Source: Lutibacter sp. (GTDB lineage Bacteria; Bacteroidota; Bacteroidia; Flavobacteriales; Flavobacteriaceae). Taken from it: DNA of 7,282 bases. Where the stretch lies: contig JASMME010000063.1 in NCBI GenBank assembly GCA_030748365.1, forward strand, positions 1 to 7,282. Reading direction: 5' to 3'. The translations under genes were made by a program, and so were the position numbers. This document shows, one piece after another, positions 1-7,282 of the stretch. Each line of letters begins with the position of its first letter. Within the stretch, counting starts at the first letter, position 1. Under the pieces are notes generated by a model. The model was not told the DNA's origin. It worked only from the letters and a program-made list of their open reading frames with translations, and made no database searches.

Positions 1-2060
1 GCTTCAAAAGCAGCCTGTGCCACCTTGTTAAAGCCCTTGTCGGTTTGTAGGTATAGTGCCCCTCCGGTTCCACTTGCTCCGCCAATATAGAGGTCTGTTC
101 TTCCGTCTTTGTTGACATCCCCTTTTGCCATAGAAGGCCCCAGGGTAGACTGCTTATAAGGGAGCAGCCCTTCTTTTTTAAAATCGTTGAAGTCATTTTC
201 AACATGCTTGTGGTGAAGGTGTTCTGTTGAGGCTTCAAAGCGGTATGATGTCTCGGTTGCTTCCTCTATGCCTTTCAAGGCTTCTTTTTCTTGGAGTACC
301 AGGGTGGTATTGGCCTGTATATTGTAGCGTTTTTCAACCTTTCCGGAGGGCCATCGTATTTCCAGGCTGTCTACACTTGTTGTGTTTCCAAGGCCAAAAT
401 GCAGGCTGTTATCTACCGACGAGAGGTAGCCACGGACCCTTTTAGATTCCTTGGTTTTGTTGAGACCGTCAAATGAGATCCGTACCTTGGCAAAGCTTTC
501 AGACTGCTGTCCTTTTGGAATGATTTTTAGGAAGTTCCCCAGCTTGTTTTCCACCGCATTGTTTCGGTACAAAAAAGCCTCGGCATCTATATTGTTCACT
601 ACGATGTCTAGGTCGCCATCGTTGTCTAAATCGGCATAGGCTGCTCCGTTCGAAAAAGAAGGATCTTGTAAGTTGGCTGTCTCAGTCTGGTCTTTAAAAC
701 GCAGTTCTCCAAGGTTTTTATAGAGGATGTTTGACAGTTTTTCCGAAGGCAGTTCATTGTAAATACGTTCTTTGACCGCTAATGGAACTTTTCCTTTGTA
801 TTGTTGCTTGGCCTTTACAATGTTGGTTTTAGCGTCATTGTCCAGTGCATAGCGCCGATAGCCATTGGTCACGTATACATCTTCCTGGCTGTCGTGATCA
901 GTATCAAAGATAAGTCCTGCCCAGCTCCAGTCGGTTTTAGACATGCCCGTCAGTTGTGCAATGTTGTGAAATTGGTTGTTTCCCAGGTTTAGTTGCAGGG
1001 AATTGTACATATACTGGTGCTGCAATCCCAGTGTTTGTGTTAAGAAATGAAACCTAGGTACATTCATGGAAGCCATCAGGGTCTTCGAGCGTACATGGTC
1101 TGTGGAAGCCATATCCAGCACAAAGATATCTTCCAGGTTGTCATTGTTGATATCGGCAATATCAAGCCCCATCCCGTAGAACGACACCTGTTGGGTGCGT
1201 TCTTTTATACGGTCGGTAAAGCTGCCATCTTGGTTGTTTATATAGAGGGCATCCGGGACGTAATAATCGTTGGCGATGTAAATATCCGGCCAGGAGTCAT
1301 TGTTGATATCCCCCACACACAATCCCAGCCCGAAACTCGGTTTTAACAGGCCTGCCGCTTCGGTCACTGATACAAAGATACCCCCTTCGTTTCTATAGAG
1401 GTGACTGCTATTTTTTTCTAGCTTTTCTTTGTCTGAGAGTAGTTGATAAAAGCGGGCAGGGTCTACCCCATAATACGCATTTTCATTCATGACCACACAG
1501 TCCAGGTCACCGTCTTTGTCATAGTCAAAAAAGGCACTTTGTGTGCTGATTCCCTGGTCGTCTAAGCCAACTTCGTGGGCCTGTTCTTTAAAGGTCATGT
1601 TTTGCTGGTTGATATACAGAAGATTGCCCCGTTGAGCCCTGGTATGCGGTCCGCCCTGAGATACGTAGATATCCATCCATCCATCCTGGTTTACATCTGC
1701 AAAACTAACGCCGTTTGCCCAGTATTTACCAGTATTGATACCCGCATGATCTGATACATCTTCAAAGACCAGCCCCCCTTTGTTGAGGAAAAGTTTATTG
1801 GGCACTTGGTTGCCACAGAAGAAAATATCCTTTAGCCCGTCGTTGTTTAGGTCTTCCACCCCCACACCGGCTCCGTTGTAAAAATAGTCGTAGTCGAAAA
1901 GGTTAAAACTTGTTTGCAGGTCGTGCTGAAGGCTGTTGTTAAAGGAAAGCCCGCTTTTTCCGGCGGGTATTTTTTGAAAATGTGGTGGCAAGTCAGTCGT
2001 TTTTTTAGTACAACCACTAAGACAACACCAAAAGGCCCATAACACGAACAATGATCTCAT
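1..2060 (-). CDS. FG-GAP/VCBS-repeat lipoprotein with ASPIC/UnbV domain (CRTAC1-like), C-terminus cut by window edge
   Basis: An uninterrupted frame runs from the ATG at 2060 to the left edge, giving 686 residues and no stop. The first 17 residues form a lipoprotein signal ending in LSGC (Cys17), so the protein is probably anchored in the outer membrane. Calcium-loop motifs of the DxNxDGxxD type start at residues 70, 122, 179, 251, 303, 386, 477 and 648, the hallmark of FG-GAP/VCBS beta-propeller blades. The segment TDWSWAGLIFD (376-386) and SNGAAYADLDNDGDLD (about 470-485) are typical of the Bacteroidota CRTAC1-like family. An ASPIC/UnbV domain spans about 524-591, with HFGLG at 554-558 and RWPSGK at 569-574. 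After it, LLPYKQSTLGP (632-642) opens a second propeller, which the edge cuts. Relatives are, from memory, about 1,100 residues, so some 400 are missing. The 2060 ATG is the first Met in frame and gives a proper signal peptide. The family is common beside SusCD pairs; its molecular role is unknown. Family call is firm, function is not. Confidence 0.93.
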   Translation of the reverse strand, partial: MRSLFVLWAFWCCLSGCTKKTTDLPPHFQKIPAGKSGLSFNNSLQHDLQTSFNLFDYDYFYNGAGVGVEDLNNDGLKDIFFCGNQVPNKLFLNKGGLVFEDVSDHAGINTGKYWANGVSFADVNQDGWMDIYVSQGGPHTRAQRGNLLYINQQNMTFKEQAHEVGLDDQGISTQSAFFDYDKDGDLDCVVMNENAYYGVDPARFYQLLSDKEKLEKNSSHLYRNEGGIFVSVTEAAGLLKPSFGLGLCVGDINNDSWPDIYIANDYYVPDALYINNQDGSFTDRIKERTQQVSFYGMGLDIADINNDNLEDIFVLDMASTDHVRSKTLMASMNVPRFHFLTQTLGLQHQYMYNSLQLNLGNNQFHNIAQLTGMSKTDWSWAGLIFDTDHDSQEDVYVTNGYRRYALDNDAKTNIVKAKQQYKGKVPLAVKERIYNELPSEKLSNILYKNLGELRFKDQTETANLQDPSFSNGAAYADLDNDGDLDIVVNNIDAEAFLYRNNAVENKLGNFLKIIPKGQQSESFAKVRISFDGLNKTKESKRVRGYLSSVDNSLHFGLGNTTSVDSLEIRWPSGKVEKRYNIQANTTLVLQEKEALKGIEEATETSYRFEASTEHLHHKHVENDFNDFKKEGLLPYKQSTLGPSMAKGDVNKDGRTDLYIGGASGTGGALYLQTDKGFNKVAQAAFE

Positions 2061-2080
2061 ATATGAAAGTTTAGCTAGTT

Positions 2081-2088
2081 CAAAAATA
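2081..2088 (-). promoter_or_regulatory. Candidate Bacteroidota -7 element (TATTTTTG) for the FG-GAP/ASPIC gene
   Basis: Read on the minus strand, the octamer TATTTTTG fits the Bacteroidota -7 consensus TAnnTTTG exactly. It ends 20 nt before the ATG at 2060, which would leave a leader of roughly 10-16 nt. No clear TTG-type -33 element lies at the usual distance upstream, because that place is taken by the terminator hairpin and its T tract. The match could therefore be chance in an A+T-rich spacer, with the gene instead expressed by read-through from the SusCD operon. Confidence 0.4.
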
Positions 2089-2123
2089 AAAAAAAAGAGC
2101 TTTATATAAAGCTCTTTTTTTTT
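2088..2123 (-). terminator. Symmetrical (bidirectional-capable) intrinsic terminator ending the susC-susD-lipoprotein operon
   Basis: A perfect 18-nt palindrome at 2097-2114 (GAGCTTTAT/ATAAAGCTC) is flanked by nine A on its left (2088-2096) and nine T on its right (2115-2123). On the minus strand it forms a hairpin followed by nine U, starting 20 nt past the stop codon of the 291-residue lipoprotein gene. The A tract can also pair with the T tract and lengthen the stem. The symmetry means that it could stop transcripts from either side, but no plus-strand gene approaches it. The stem is rather A+T-rich, so some read-through into the FG-GAP/ASPIC gene is possible. Confidence 0.85.
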
Positions 2124-2143
2124 ATTACAATACAAAGGTTTAC

Positions 2144-3019
2144 TTATTCAGCACAAAGTGTGATAGGTAACAACCCTGGGTTGGGTGAAACAAATTCGCC
2201 CAACAATACATTACCAGGACCATAGACCTGGAAGCTAACTTCCGAAGGCCATGCATCACCAGTATAGTTCCAGGTTAGCAGGCTCGAACCTGCTGGTACC
2301 GTAAAGTTAAAGGTTCCTGAAGAATAAGGACCTTCTCCTGTTGACCAATAGTCAGCAAGATCGGCATATACCACCGTATCGTCAATGGTAATTTCAATAC
2401 CGCTACCTTGCCAACCATCACCATAGGAATCCTGCATTTCTACACGGTAGTCACCGGGTGCAGGAGAACAGATAATTAAGGCGTTGTACTTAAAGGGTGA
2501 AGAAAAGAAACCACCGGTAATGATACCACCGGCACTGGCAGCACCAAAGGTACGGCCATCTGTCAGGTTCAGTCTCAGTTCCACTTCAAAAACGTCACCA
2601 GGGGCATAGTCAGCTGAAGACAAGCCCATTGCTGTGGCAGCGTCTCCAAAAGTCATTGAAACGGTTGTCCTTGGCAAACCGTGAGGTCCTGCGGTAAAAG
2701 CTGAAGCATCTACAGATTTTATAAATACATCAGTGGCAACGGTTGTACCGTTCTCAGGCGTTAGGTCTCTCATAGAGACGTATACGTCCATACTTTGCAA
2801 CAAGGCACCATCTTCTTCATCTTGTTCTTCTACTGTTACCGAGAACTCAGAGGTAGGGATACTTGAGTTAAGGGTAGCGTTTATGATCTCAATGGTTCTT
2901 AAAACAGCGCCTGTTTCATGATCCAGTACCTCATCAACAACGTTGTCTCCCCCCTCCGAACAAGCGTTGAAGGAAGCCACCATCAATAAGGATAAGAATA
3001 ACTTAAATATATTTTTCAT
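2144..3019 (-). CDS. SusCD-associated lipoprotein of unknown function with C-terminal DSYGDGW-type domain
   Basis: This complete 291-residue protein is not recognised as a named family. Its N-terminus (MKNIFKLFLSLLMVASFNAC) is a lipoprotein signal with Cys20 as the acylated residue; Phe at the -3 position of the lipobox is less usual. The acidic, Gly-rich stretch after Cys20 (SEGGDN) would suit surface display. Residues of about 35-180 look beta-rich and may be one or two Ig-like folds, with an LTDGRTF segment near 152-158. The C-terminal domain (about 184-291) carries DSYGDGW at 197-203 and WPSEVSF at 257-263, a pairing seen in several Bacteroidota secreted and surface proteins. Cys184 and Cys289 bracket this domain and could form a disulphide. 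The gene starts 18 nt after susD and ends just before a terminator, so it is the last gene of the operon. It occupies the place of SusE/SusF-type surface binding proteins, which suggests ligand binding, but similarity to SusE/F is not visible. Confidence 0.88.
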   Translation of the reverse strand: MKNIFKLFLSLLMVASFNACSEGGDNVVDEVLDHETGAVLRTIEIINATLNSSIPTSEFSVTVEEQDEEDGALLQSMDVYVSMRDLTPENGTTVATDVFIKSVDASAFTAGPHGLPRTTVSMTFGDAATAMGLSSADYAPGDVFEVELRLNLTDGRTFGAASAGGIITGGFFSSPFKYNALIICSPAPGDYRVEMQDSYGDGWQGSGIEITIDDTVVYADLADYWSTGEGPYSSGTFNFTVPAGSSLLTWNYTGDAWPSEVSFQVYGPGNVLLGEFVSPNPGLLPITLCAE

Positions 3020-3037
3020 GATTTCGTGTGTTTTTTA

Positions 3038-4870
3038 TTAATTAGCGGGGTTTGTTACACCATTGTCCCAGAATACCTTGGTGGCATTGTCAGTTCTTTG
3101 CAAAATATTGGAATTTGCACTGACTTCTCCTGATGGATACAACAAGGTTCGTGGGAACGTTCCAGGATTGGGTTCAATCATCCTGGACAAGGTTCTTGGA
3201 TACCCAGTCCTTCTGATAAAGTTATAGGCATCTCCAGCACCACCATACATGGCAATAAAGTACTGTTCTCCTAAAATATCCATCTTATCCTTGGCAACTG
3301 GGAATCCGAATCCGTCTGTAGCTGATGAAGCCGCTGCGGCATTAAATTCAGCAAGAATATTTGCAATAAAGGTATCTACATGTGTACTCGCTGGGAAAAG
3401 CGCTGAGTTAGCATTGGGGTCTTTGGCTCCAAAGCTCATAACTTTACCAATCGACTTAGTCATACCTGCTTCTAGGTGTGTAGCCGCTGCTGCATGGTTA
3501 CCCAAGTGCATATTGGCTTCTGCTTTCATAAAGTCTACATAAGAAGCGAGGTAGATGGGTTCGATACCATTTCCACCACCGCCTTTACCAAGACCAACCG
3601 CTCCATGAGGTAGGTTTGAAATACCAGACCCTGACATATAAACAGGAATGTCATATTGGTTATCAAAACTTCCACCGGCAGGGTATACACCCACTGCAGT
3701 TCTGGTAAAGTTATCCGGAGGTGTTCCTTCATCATTTCCGTGCATTCTTCCCCAGTAACCTAGGTGAAGTCCACACCAGGTTTCTGCATCCGGTGTCAGC
3801 TCAAGGTGACCAGGTACCGATTGAAGCGAACATTGTAGGGTTTCACCATCAGAAGAATCCAAACCAAAATCCGAGGGATAGGCATAAACAGCACCTGAAA
3901 CATCGTTGTACAGGATGAATGATTCACTACCTGGCGTGTTATAGGTTTGTCTGTAAAAGTAGTACCTACGTCTTGGGTCATCCCCTTCTATATAATCACC
4001 AGTATCGTAGTTACCCCATAGATTCCAATAAATATGATCAAAGGTTGGCATCATTGTATTCATCAACCAGTTAGACTGGTAGATATTGGCCCCTGAAGAG
4101 GTATAATCAGATGCGTAGTCAGGATGACGTGTGTCTGGAGACAAGGCTTGTGTGCCATAGGCAAATTCAAAATCATCAGCATTGCTCGCAATCACCTCTG
4201 TGGCATCGGCAACTGCCTGCCAGTTTCCTTTGGTCAGGTTCGCACGCATCTTAAGCGTGTTTACCAACTTTTTCCATTTGCTGACATCTCCACCGTAGTA
4301 AAGGTCAGTAGCCGATCCGGCTCCGGAAGCGTTGTTTAAATACCCCATCGCTTCGTCTAGCATTGCTTCAGCAGCAGCGTAAACACCCGCATCATCTTCT
4401 AAATTGGGGGCAGGATATTCGTTGGGTTGGTTTGCTTCGGCCCAAACGATGTCTCCTAAGAAATCAACCAGTTGCATCATCGTGTGCCCCTGCATGGCTT
4501 TGGAAATTCCCAGGTGAAATGACAGGTCATTGTCTGATGAATTAAGCGCTTCCATGGCTTCAATATCTGGGATCATGGAGCTGTAAAGGTTATTCCAAGG
4601 TCCGTCAAGTGTTCCGCCAGGGTAGTTTGAAAAATACTCCCTTCCGAACATATAGTCGATACGGCTCAGGTCGCCACTCAGGTTGTTAAACGTTATTTGC
4701 GATGAGCGATAGGCCTTTTGCACGGTATTCAGCAAGAGGTCCGCATCAGCCTGATCGGGTGACAGCTCATTGGGGCTGGCCAGAATTTCCATCTCGGTGG
4801 TCTCACACGAGTAGAACAAGGTACTGGTAGCTACCACTGTCATTAATAAAAATTTATATATTCTTTTCAT
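3038..4870 (-). CDS. SusD/RagB-family nutrient-binding outer-membrane lipoprotein
   Basis: This complete 610-residue protein is the surface lid and binding partner of the SusC channel encoded just upstream. Its signal peptide ends in FYSC with Cys22 as the lipid-bearing residue. The segment WKKLVNTLKMRANL (199-212) matches the helical TPR-like core of SusD-like proteins. DDPRRRYYFYRQ (297-308), YWGRMHGNDEGTPPD (372-386) and RRTGYP (553-558) match conserved blocks of the SusD-like group common in marine flavobacteria, which belongs to the SusD-like 2 branch rather than the classical starch-binding SusD. Besides Cys22 only Cys347 and Cys366 are seen, a possible disulphide near the YWGRMHG block. 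The length is somewhat above the 500-550 residues usual for the family. The ATG at 4870 lies 19 nt after the susC stop and gives a proper signal peptide, while no strong Shine-Dalgarno is seen, as usual in this phylum. The ligand cannot be deduced. Confidence 0.95.
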   Translation of the reverse strand: MKRIYKFLLMTVVATSTLFYSCETTEMEILASPNELSPDQADADLLLNTVQKAYRSSQITFNNLSGDLSRIDYMFGREYFSNYPGGTLDGPWNNLYSSMIPDIEAMEALNSSDNDLSFHLGISKAMQGHTMMQLVDFLGDIVWAEANQPNEYPAPNLEDDAGVYAAAEAMLDEAMGYLNNASGAGSATDLYYGGDVSKWKKLVNTLKMRANLTKGNWQAVADATEVIASNADDFEFAYGTQALSPDTRHPDYASDYTSSGANIYQSNWLMNTMMPTFDHIYWNLWGNYDTGDYIEGDDPRRRYYFYRQTYNTPGSESFILYNDVSGAVYAYPSDFGLDSSDGETLQCSLQSVPGHLELTPDAETWCGLHLGYWGRMHGNDEGTPPDNFTRTAVGVYPAGGSFDNQYDIPVYMSGSGISNLPHGAVGLGKGGGGNGIEPIYLASYVDFMKAEANMHLGNHAAAATHLEAGMTKSIGKVMSFGAKDPNANSALFPASTHVDTFIANILAEFNAAAASSATDGFGFPVAKDKMDILGEQYFIAMYGGAGDAYNFIRRTGYPRTLSRMIEPNPGTFPRTLLYPSGEVSANSNILQRTDNATKVFWDNGVTNPAN

Positions 4871-4889
4871 GATTCTTGTATTTTATTGA

Positions 4890-7282
4890 TTAAAAGGATG
4901 CTTTTAGACTGATACCCCATCGTTTAGAACTCGGGCCATTCATATAATCCCATCCCCTACTGTTACCAACTCCGGCACCGGCTACGTTCGGGTCAAAGTT
5001 TGCACTTTCAGGCATGTTGTAAGCATCGTACCATAGGTTATAGCCACTGGCAGTGATTGACAAGCTTCCGAAGGGCGTTTTGTCAAGGTAGCTGTCAGGG
5101 AAGGTATAGCCCAGCGATACTTCTTGTAAACGGATAACAGAACCGTCGTATACAGTTAACTCCTTAGGGCCAAACAGCACGTTGGAGAAGTAGTATTGTG
5201 AGTTGTTAATCTGTACCTGATTGGCCTGACCGGTGTTTTCATTGATACCCGGTAGGATAAAGGTATTTTTTCTGTTCTCAGTGGCGGTGATCAGCCCCCT
5301 TCCTAAAAGGGTAGCTACGGTGGTAGACGCAATGTCACCTCCTTTGGTATGGCTGATCTGGAATCCAAGATTGAAGTTCTTATAAGACAATGAGTTGATA
5401 AAGTTCATTACATAGTCAGGGTTTGGATTACCGATGATTGGGGTAATAGAACGTCCGTCGGGTAAGACGATGTTCTCAGCTGTTTTGTAGCTACCCAAAC
5501 TGTTTACTAGGTAATTTCCGTTGGCATCCCTGGCAATGGCTGTTCCTACCATCACACCCAATTGCTCTCCTTTGATTGCGGCGTTACCACCCAACCATCC
5601 GGCAGAAGAACCACCAAATATGATTTGGTCATCTTCCTGTTCGGTTACGATTTGCTCACTGGTAGTGAAGTTCATACGCGAATTCCAGTTGATTTCATCA
5701 GTTCTGACTAGGTCAACTCCCAGGTCGATCTCCCAACCAGAGCCTTCTACTTTACCAATATTGTCTTGGGTTTGTGTGTATCCAGAGGCTGGTGATAAAG
5801 GCTTATATACGATCATGTCCGTAGTAGCTTTATCGTAGTAAGAAACACCTAGGTCAATTCGGTTGTCCCACATTCTGGCGTCAAAACCAAATTCAATCTC
5901 ACTAATAAGTTCTGGTTTTAGGTCCGGGTTTGCTTTGAAGTTACTAACCGTATTTTGTACGATATCTCCAGCTGCACCACCACTTTGTTGTGTGTATTGA
6001 TCTACCGTGTTCACTGAGGGATAGCCCGATGGGAATCCTGCAGACTGACCAATACTGGCCCGTAATTTTAGGTAGCTAAGTGCATCAGACTTCATTTCTT
6101 CAAAGGCTGCAGTAGGCAAGAAAGAGATACTTGCACTGGGGTAGAACAAGCTGTTGTTTTCTTTTGGCATATTGGAGATCCAGTCCTTTCTTCCTGAAAG
6201 TGTTAGGAAGGCATAGTCTCTGTAGTCCAAGGCTGCTTCAGCAAGAATACCGGCCTCATTTTTTCTACTACCGTATTGGATAGGCGTTTGGTTTTCATAA
6301 TTGAAGTGTCTTTGCACGCCCATTACGATTTGTCCTGAACTGGACACCCCTTGTCGCTCATAAGTTCTTCCCATACTGTTTGCACCGGCGATAAAGGTCA
6401 GACCGAAGTCGTCAAATTCATAATCACCGCTCAAAGCAATATAGTTGTTGTTGATACGAATGTTGTTGTCCCACGTCTGTAGGTATCCGTATACATTGGT
6501 ATCGAATTCAACACCATTCTTATTAGAGTACTCAGTATTTCTTTCGTTGTACCAGTCAATACCACCACGGTAGCTAATGTTCAGGTTATCATTTATTTCA
6601 TATGAAATAGTTGCTGCACCATATACACGGTTGGTAAGCTGGTTCATACTGGAGTTTTCAACAATCCACCTTGGGTTGATGATGTCGTTACCATTACGGT
6701 AGTAGATACTTCCACCGTTTTCAGGAATGGTATAAGGCAGTCCCATCAAGTCTACGTTTCTGGGTGTAAAGAATACGTGTCCGAATACAGACGTTCCAGA
6801 AATACCACCATTACCCCTACTCGCAGCAACTGGAGGAGATTTCATGTCAGTACTGGCGAAGTTCAGGGTAGCGTTTACACTAAACTTGTTGCTTAGTTTG
6901 GCACGTCCACCAACGGAAATCGCATTTCTTTTAAGACCGTTTCCGGGCGTAAATCCTTTTTCATCTAGGTGAGAATAGTTTACGTTATAGCTTAGGTCAG
7001 CATTTCCGCCTCTTACATTGATAGAGGTGTTGCTGATATCACCAGACCTAAAGAAGCGCTCCACACTGTTGTAGGGCTTCCACTCGTAGCGCGTACCGCT
7101 ATACTCGTTAAGTAGCTGGTTGTTTCCACCGTTGAAGTTGTTTAGGAATGCGGAAGAAGAATAAGGGTGTTCTACCGTTCCGTCCGCTGCAATCTTTTGT
7201 GCAGGGTCATTCAAGTACCCATCTACCCCATCAGCAGCAAATCCAGGTCCCCAGTTACTGAAGAACCATCCGAATGACTGGT
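4890..7282 (-). CDS. SusC/RagA-family TonB-linked outer-membrane protein, N-terminus cut by window edge
   Basis: The frame is open from the right edge to the stop at 4890-4892, giving 796 visible residues. It is the beta-barrel transporter that imports the ligand held by SusD, powered by TonB-ExbBD. Family blocks seen in order are FFRSGDISNTSINVRGGN (near 7010-7063), YSHLDEKGFTPGNGLKRN (near 6930-6985), a KDW...NNSLFYPSASISF block (about 6125-6190), LKLRASIGQSAG (near 6040-6075), NPDLKPELISEIEFGFD (near 5880-5930) and SGYTQTQDNIGKVEGSGWE (near 5735-5790). The C-terminus is GISLKASF, ending in the aromatic residue expected for barrel insertion by BAM. SusC proteins are usually 1,000-1,100 residues, so about 200-300 are missing: signal peptide, carboxypeptidase-like domain, TonB box and most of the plug. 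A TTG at 7212-7214 is an ordinary internal Leu codon, since the sequence before it (GFAADGVDGY) continues the same protein. The gene leads an operon with susD and the third lipoprotein. Confidence 0.95.
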   Translation of the reverse strand, partial: QSFGWFFSNWGPGFAADGVDGYLNDPAQKIAADGTVEHPYSSSAFLNNFNGGNNQLLNEYSGTRYEWKPYNSVERFFRSGDISNTSINVRGGNADLSYNVNYSHLDEKGFTPGNGLKRNAISVGGRAKLSNKFSVNATLNFASTDMKSPPVAASRGNGGISGTSVFGHVFFTPRNVDLMGLPYTIPENGGSIYYRNGNDIINPRWIVENSSMNQLTNRVYGAATISYEINDNLNISYRGGIDWYNERNTEYSNKNGVEFDTNVYGYLQTWDNNIRINNNYIALSGDYEFDDFGLTFIAGANSMGRTYERQGVSSSGQIVMGVQRHFNYENQTPIQYGSRKNEAGILAEAALDYRDYAFLTLSGRKDWISNMPKENNSLFYPSASISFLPTAAFEEMKSDALSYLKLRASIGQSAGFPSGYPSVNTVDQYTQQSGGAAGDIVQNTVSNFKANPDLKPELISEIEFGFDARMWDNRIDLGVSYYDKATTDMIVYKPLSPASGYTQTQDNIGKVEGSGWEIDLGVDLVRTDEINWNSRMNFTTSEQIVTEQEDDQIIFGGSSAGWLGGNAAIKGEQLGVMVGTAIARDANGNYLVNSLGSYKTAENIVLPDGRSITPIIGNPNPDYVMNFINSLSYKNFNLGFQISHTKGGDIASTTVATLLGRGLITATENRKNTFILPGINENTGQANQVQINNSQYYFSNVLFGPKELTVYDGSVIRLQEVSLGYTFPDSYLDKTPFGSLSITASGYNLWYDAYNMPESANFDPNVAGAGVGNSRGWDYMNGPSSKRWGISLKASF

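Noticed and set aside
227..1346. Several small plus-strand open frames of 60-99 residues
   Set aside because: They lie opposite the continuous FG-GAP/ASPIC coding frame, which has strong family motifs throughout; the small frames show no family resemblance.
1671..1686. Four copies of ATCC as a possible phase-variation tract
   Set aside because: The tract encodes part of the conserved calcium loop (GWMD, residues 127-130) and four units are too few to suggest frequent slippage.
2733..5838. Plus-strand frames and two off-frame minus-strand frames (3535-3735, 3796-3981)
   Set aside because: They overlap the intact SusC, SusD and lipoprotein genes in other frames and carry no recognisable domain or start signal.
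7212..7214. TTG as the start codon of the SusC gene
   Set aside because: The frame stays open to the right edge and reads as SusC-like sequence (GFAADGVDGY) before this codon, and a start here would lack signal peptide and plug.
1..7282. CRISPR array, tRNA, rRNA, insertion sequence or attachment site
   Set aside because: Nearly the whole window is coding and the three gaps are 18, 19 and 83 nt; no repeat arrays, cloverleaf sequences or transposase motifs were seen.

Overview
The window comes from a member of the Bacteroidota, most likely a marine or environmental flavobacterium-like lineage. The evidence is a SusC/SusD outer-membrane nutrient-uptake pair, lipoprotein signal peptides with short A+T-rich starts, no strong Shine-Dalgarno sequences, and a match to the Bacteroidota -7 promoter element (TAnnTTTG). 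The lineage is inferred from family resemblance; no search was run.

All four recognisable genes lie on the minus strand, so the window reads right to left. From 7282 down to 4890 is the C-terminal three quarters of a SusC/RagA-type TonB-dependent receptor, whose start lies beyond the right edge. After 19 nt comes a complete SusD/RagB-type lipoprotein (4870-3038). After 18 nt comes a complete 291-residue lipoprotein (3019-2144) with a C-terminal domain marked by a DSYGDGW motif. A strong symmetrical hairpin terminator (2088-2123) closes this apparent three-gene operon. Directly behind it lies a TAnnTTTG element and then the start (2060) of a large lipoprotein with FG-GAP/VCBS repeats and an ASPIC/UnbV domain (CRTAC1-like), which runs off the left edge after 686 residues.

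The expected joint role is capture and import of a large nutrient (glycan, peptide or other oligomer). SusD, and perhaps the third lipoprotein, would bind ligand on the cell surface, and SusC would import it through the outer membrane using TonB energy. The FG-GAP/ASPIC protein is of a family often seen beside SusCD pairs, but its function is not established. No hydrolase, sulfatase, peptidase or regulator is visible here, so the substrate cannot be named. No RNA gene, mobile element, CRISPR array or long intergenic region is present; the longest gap between genes is 83 nt.
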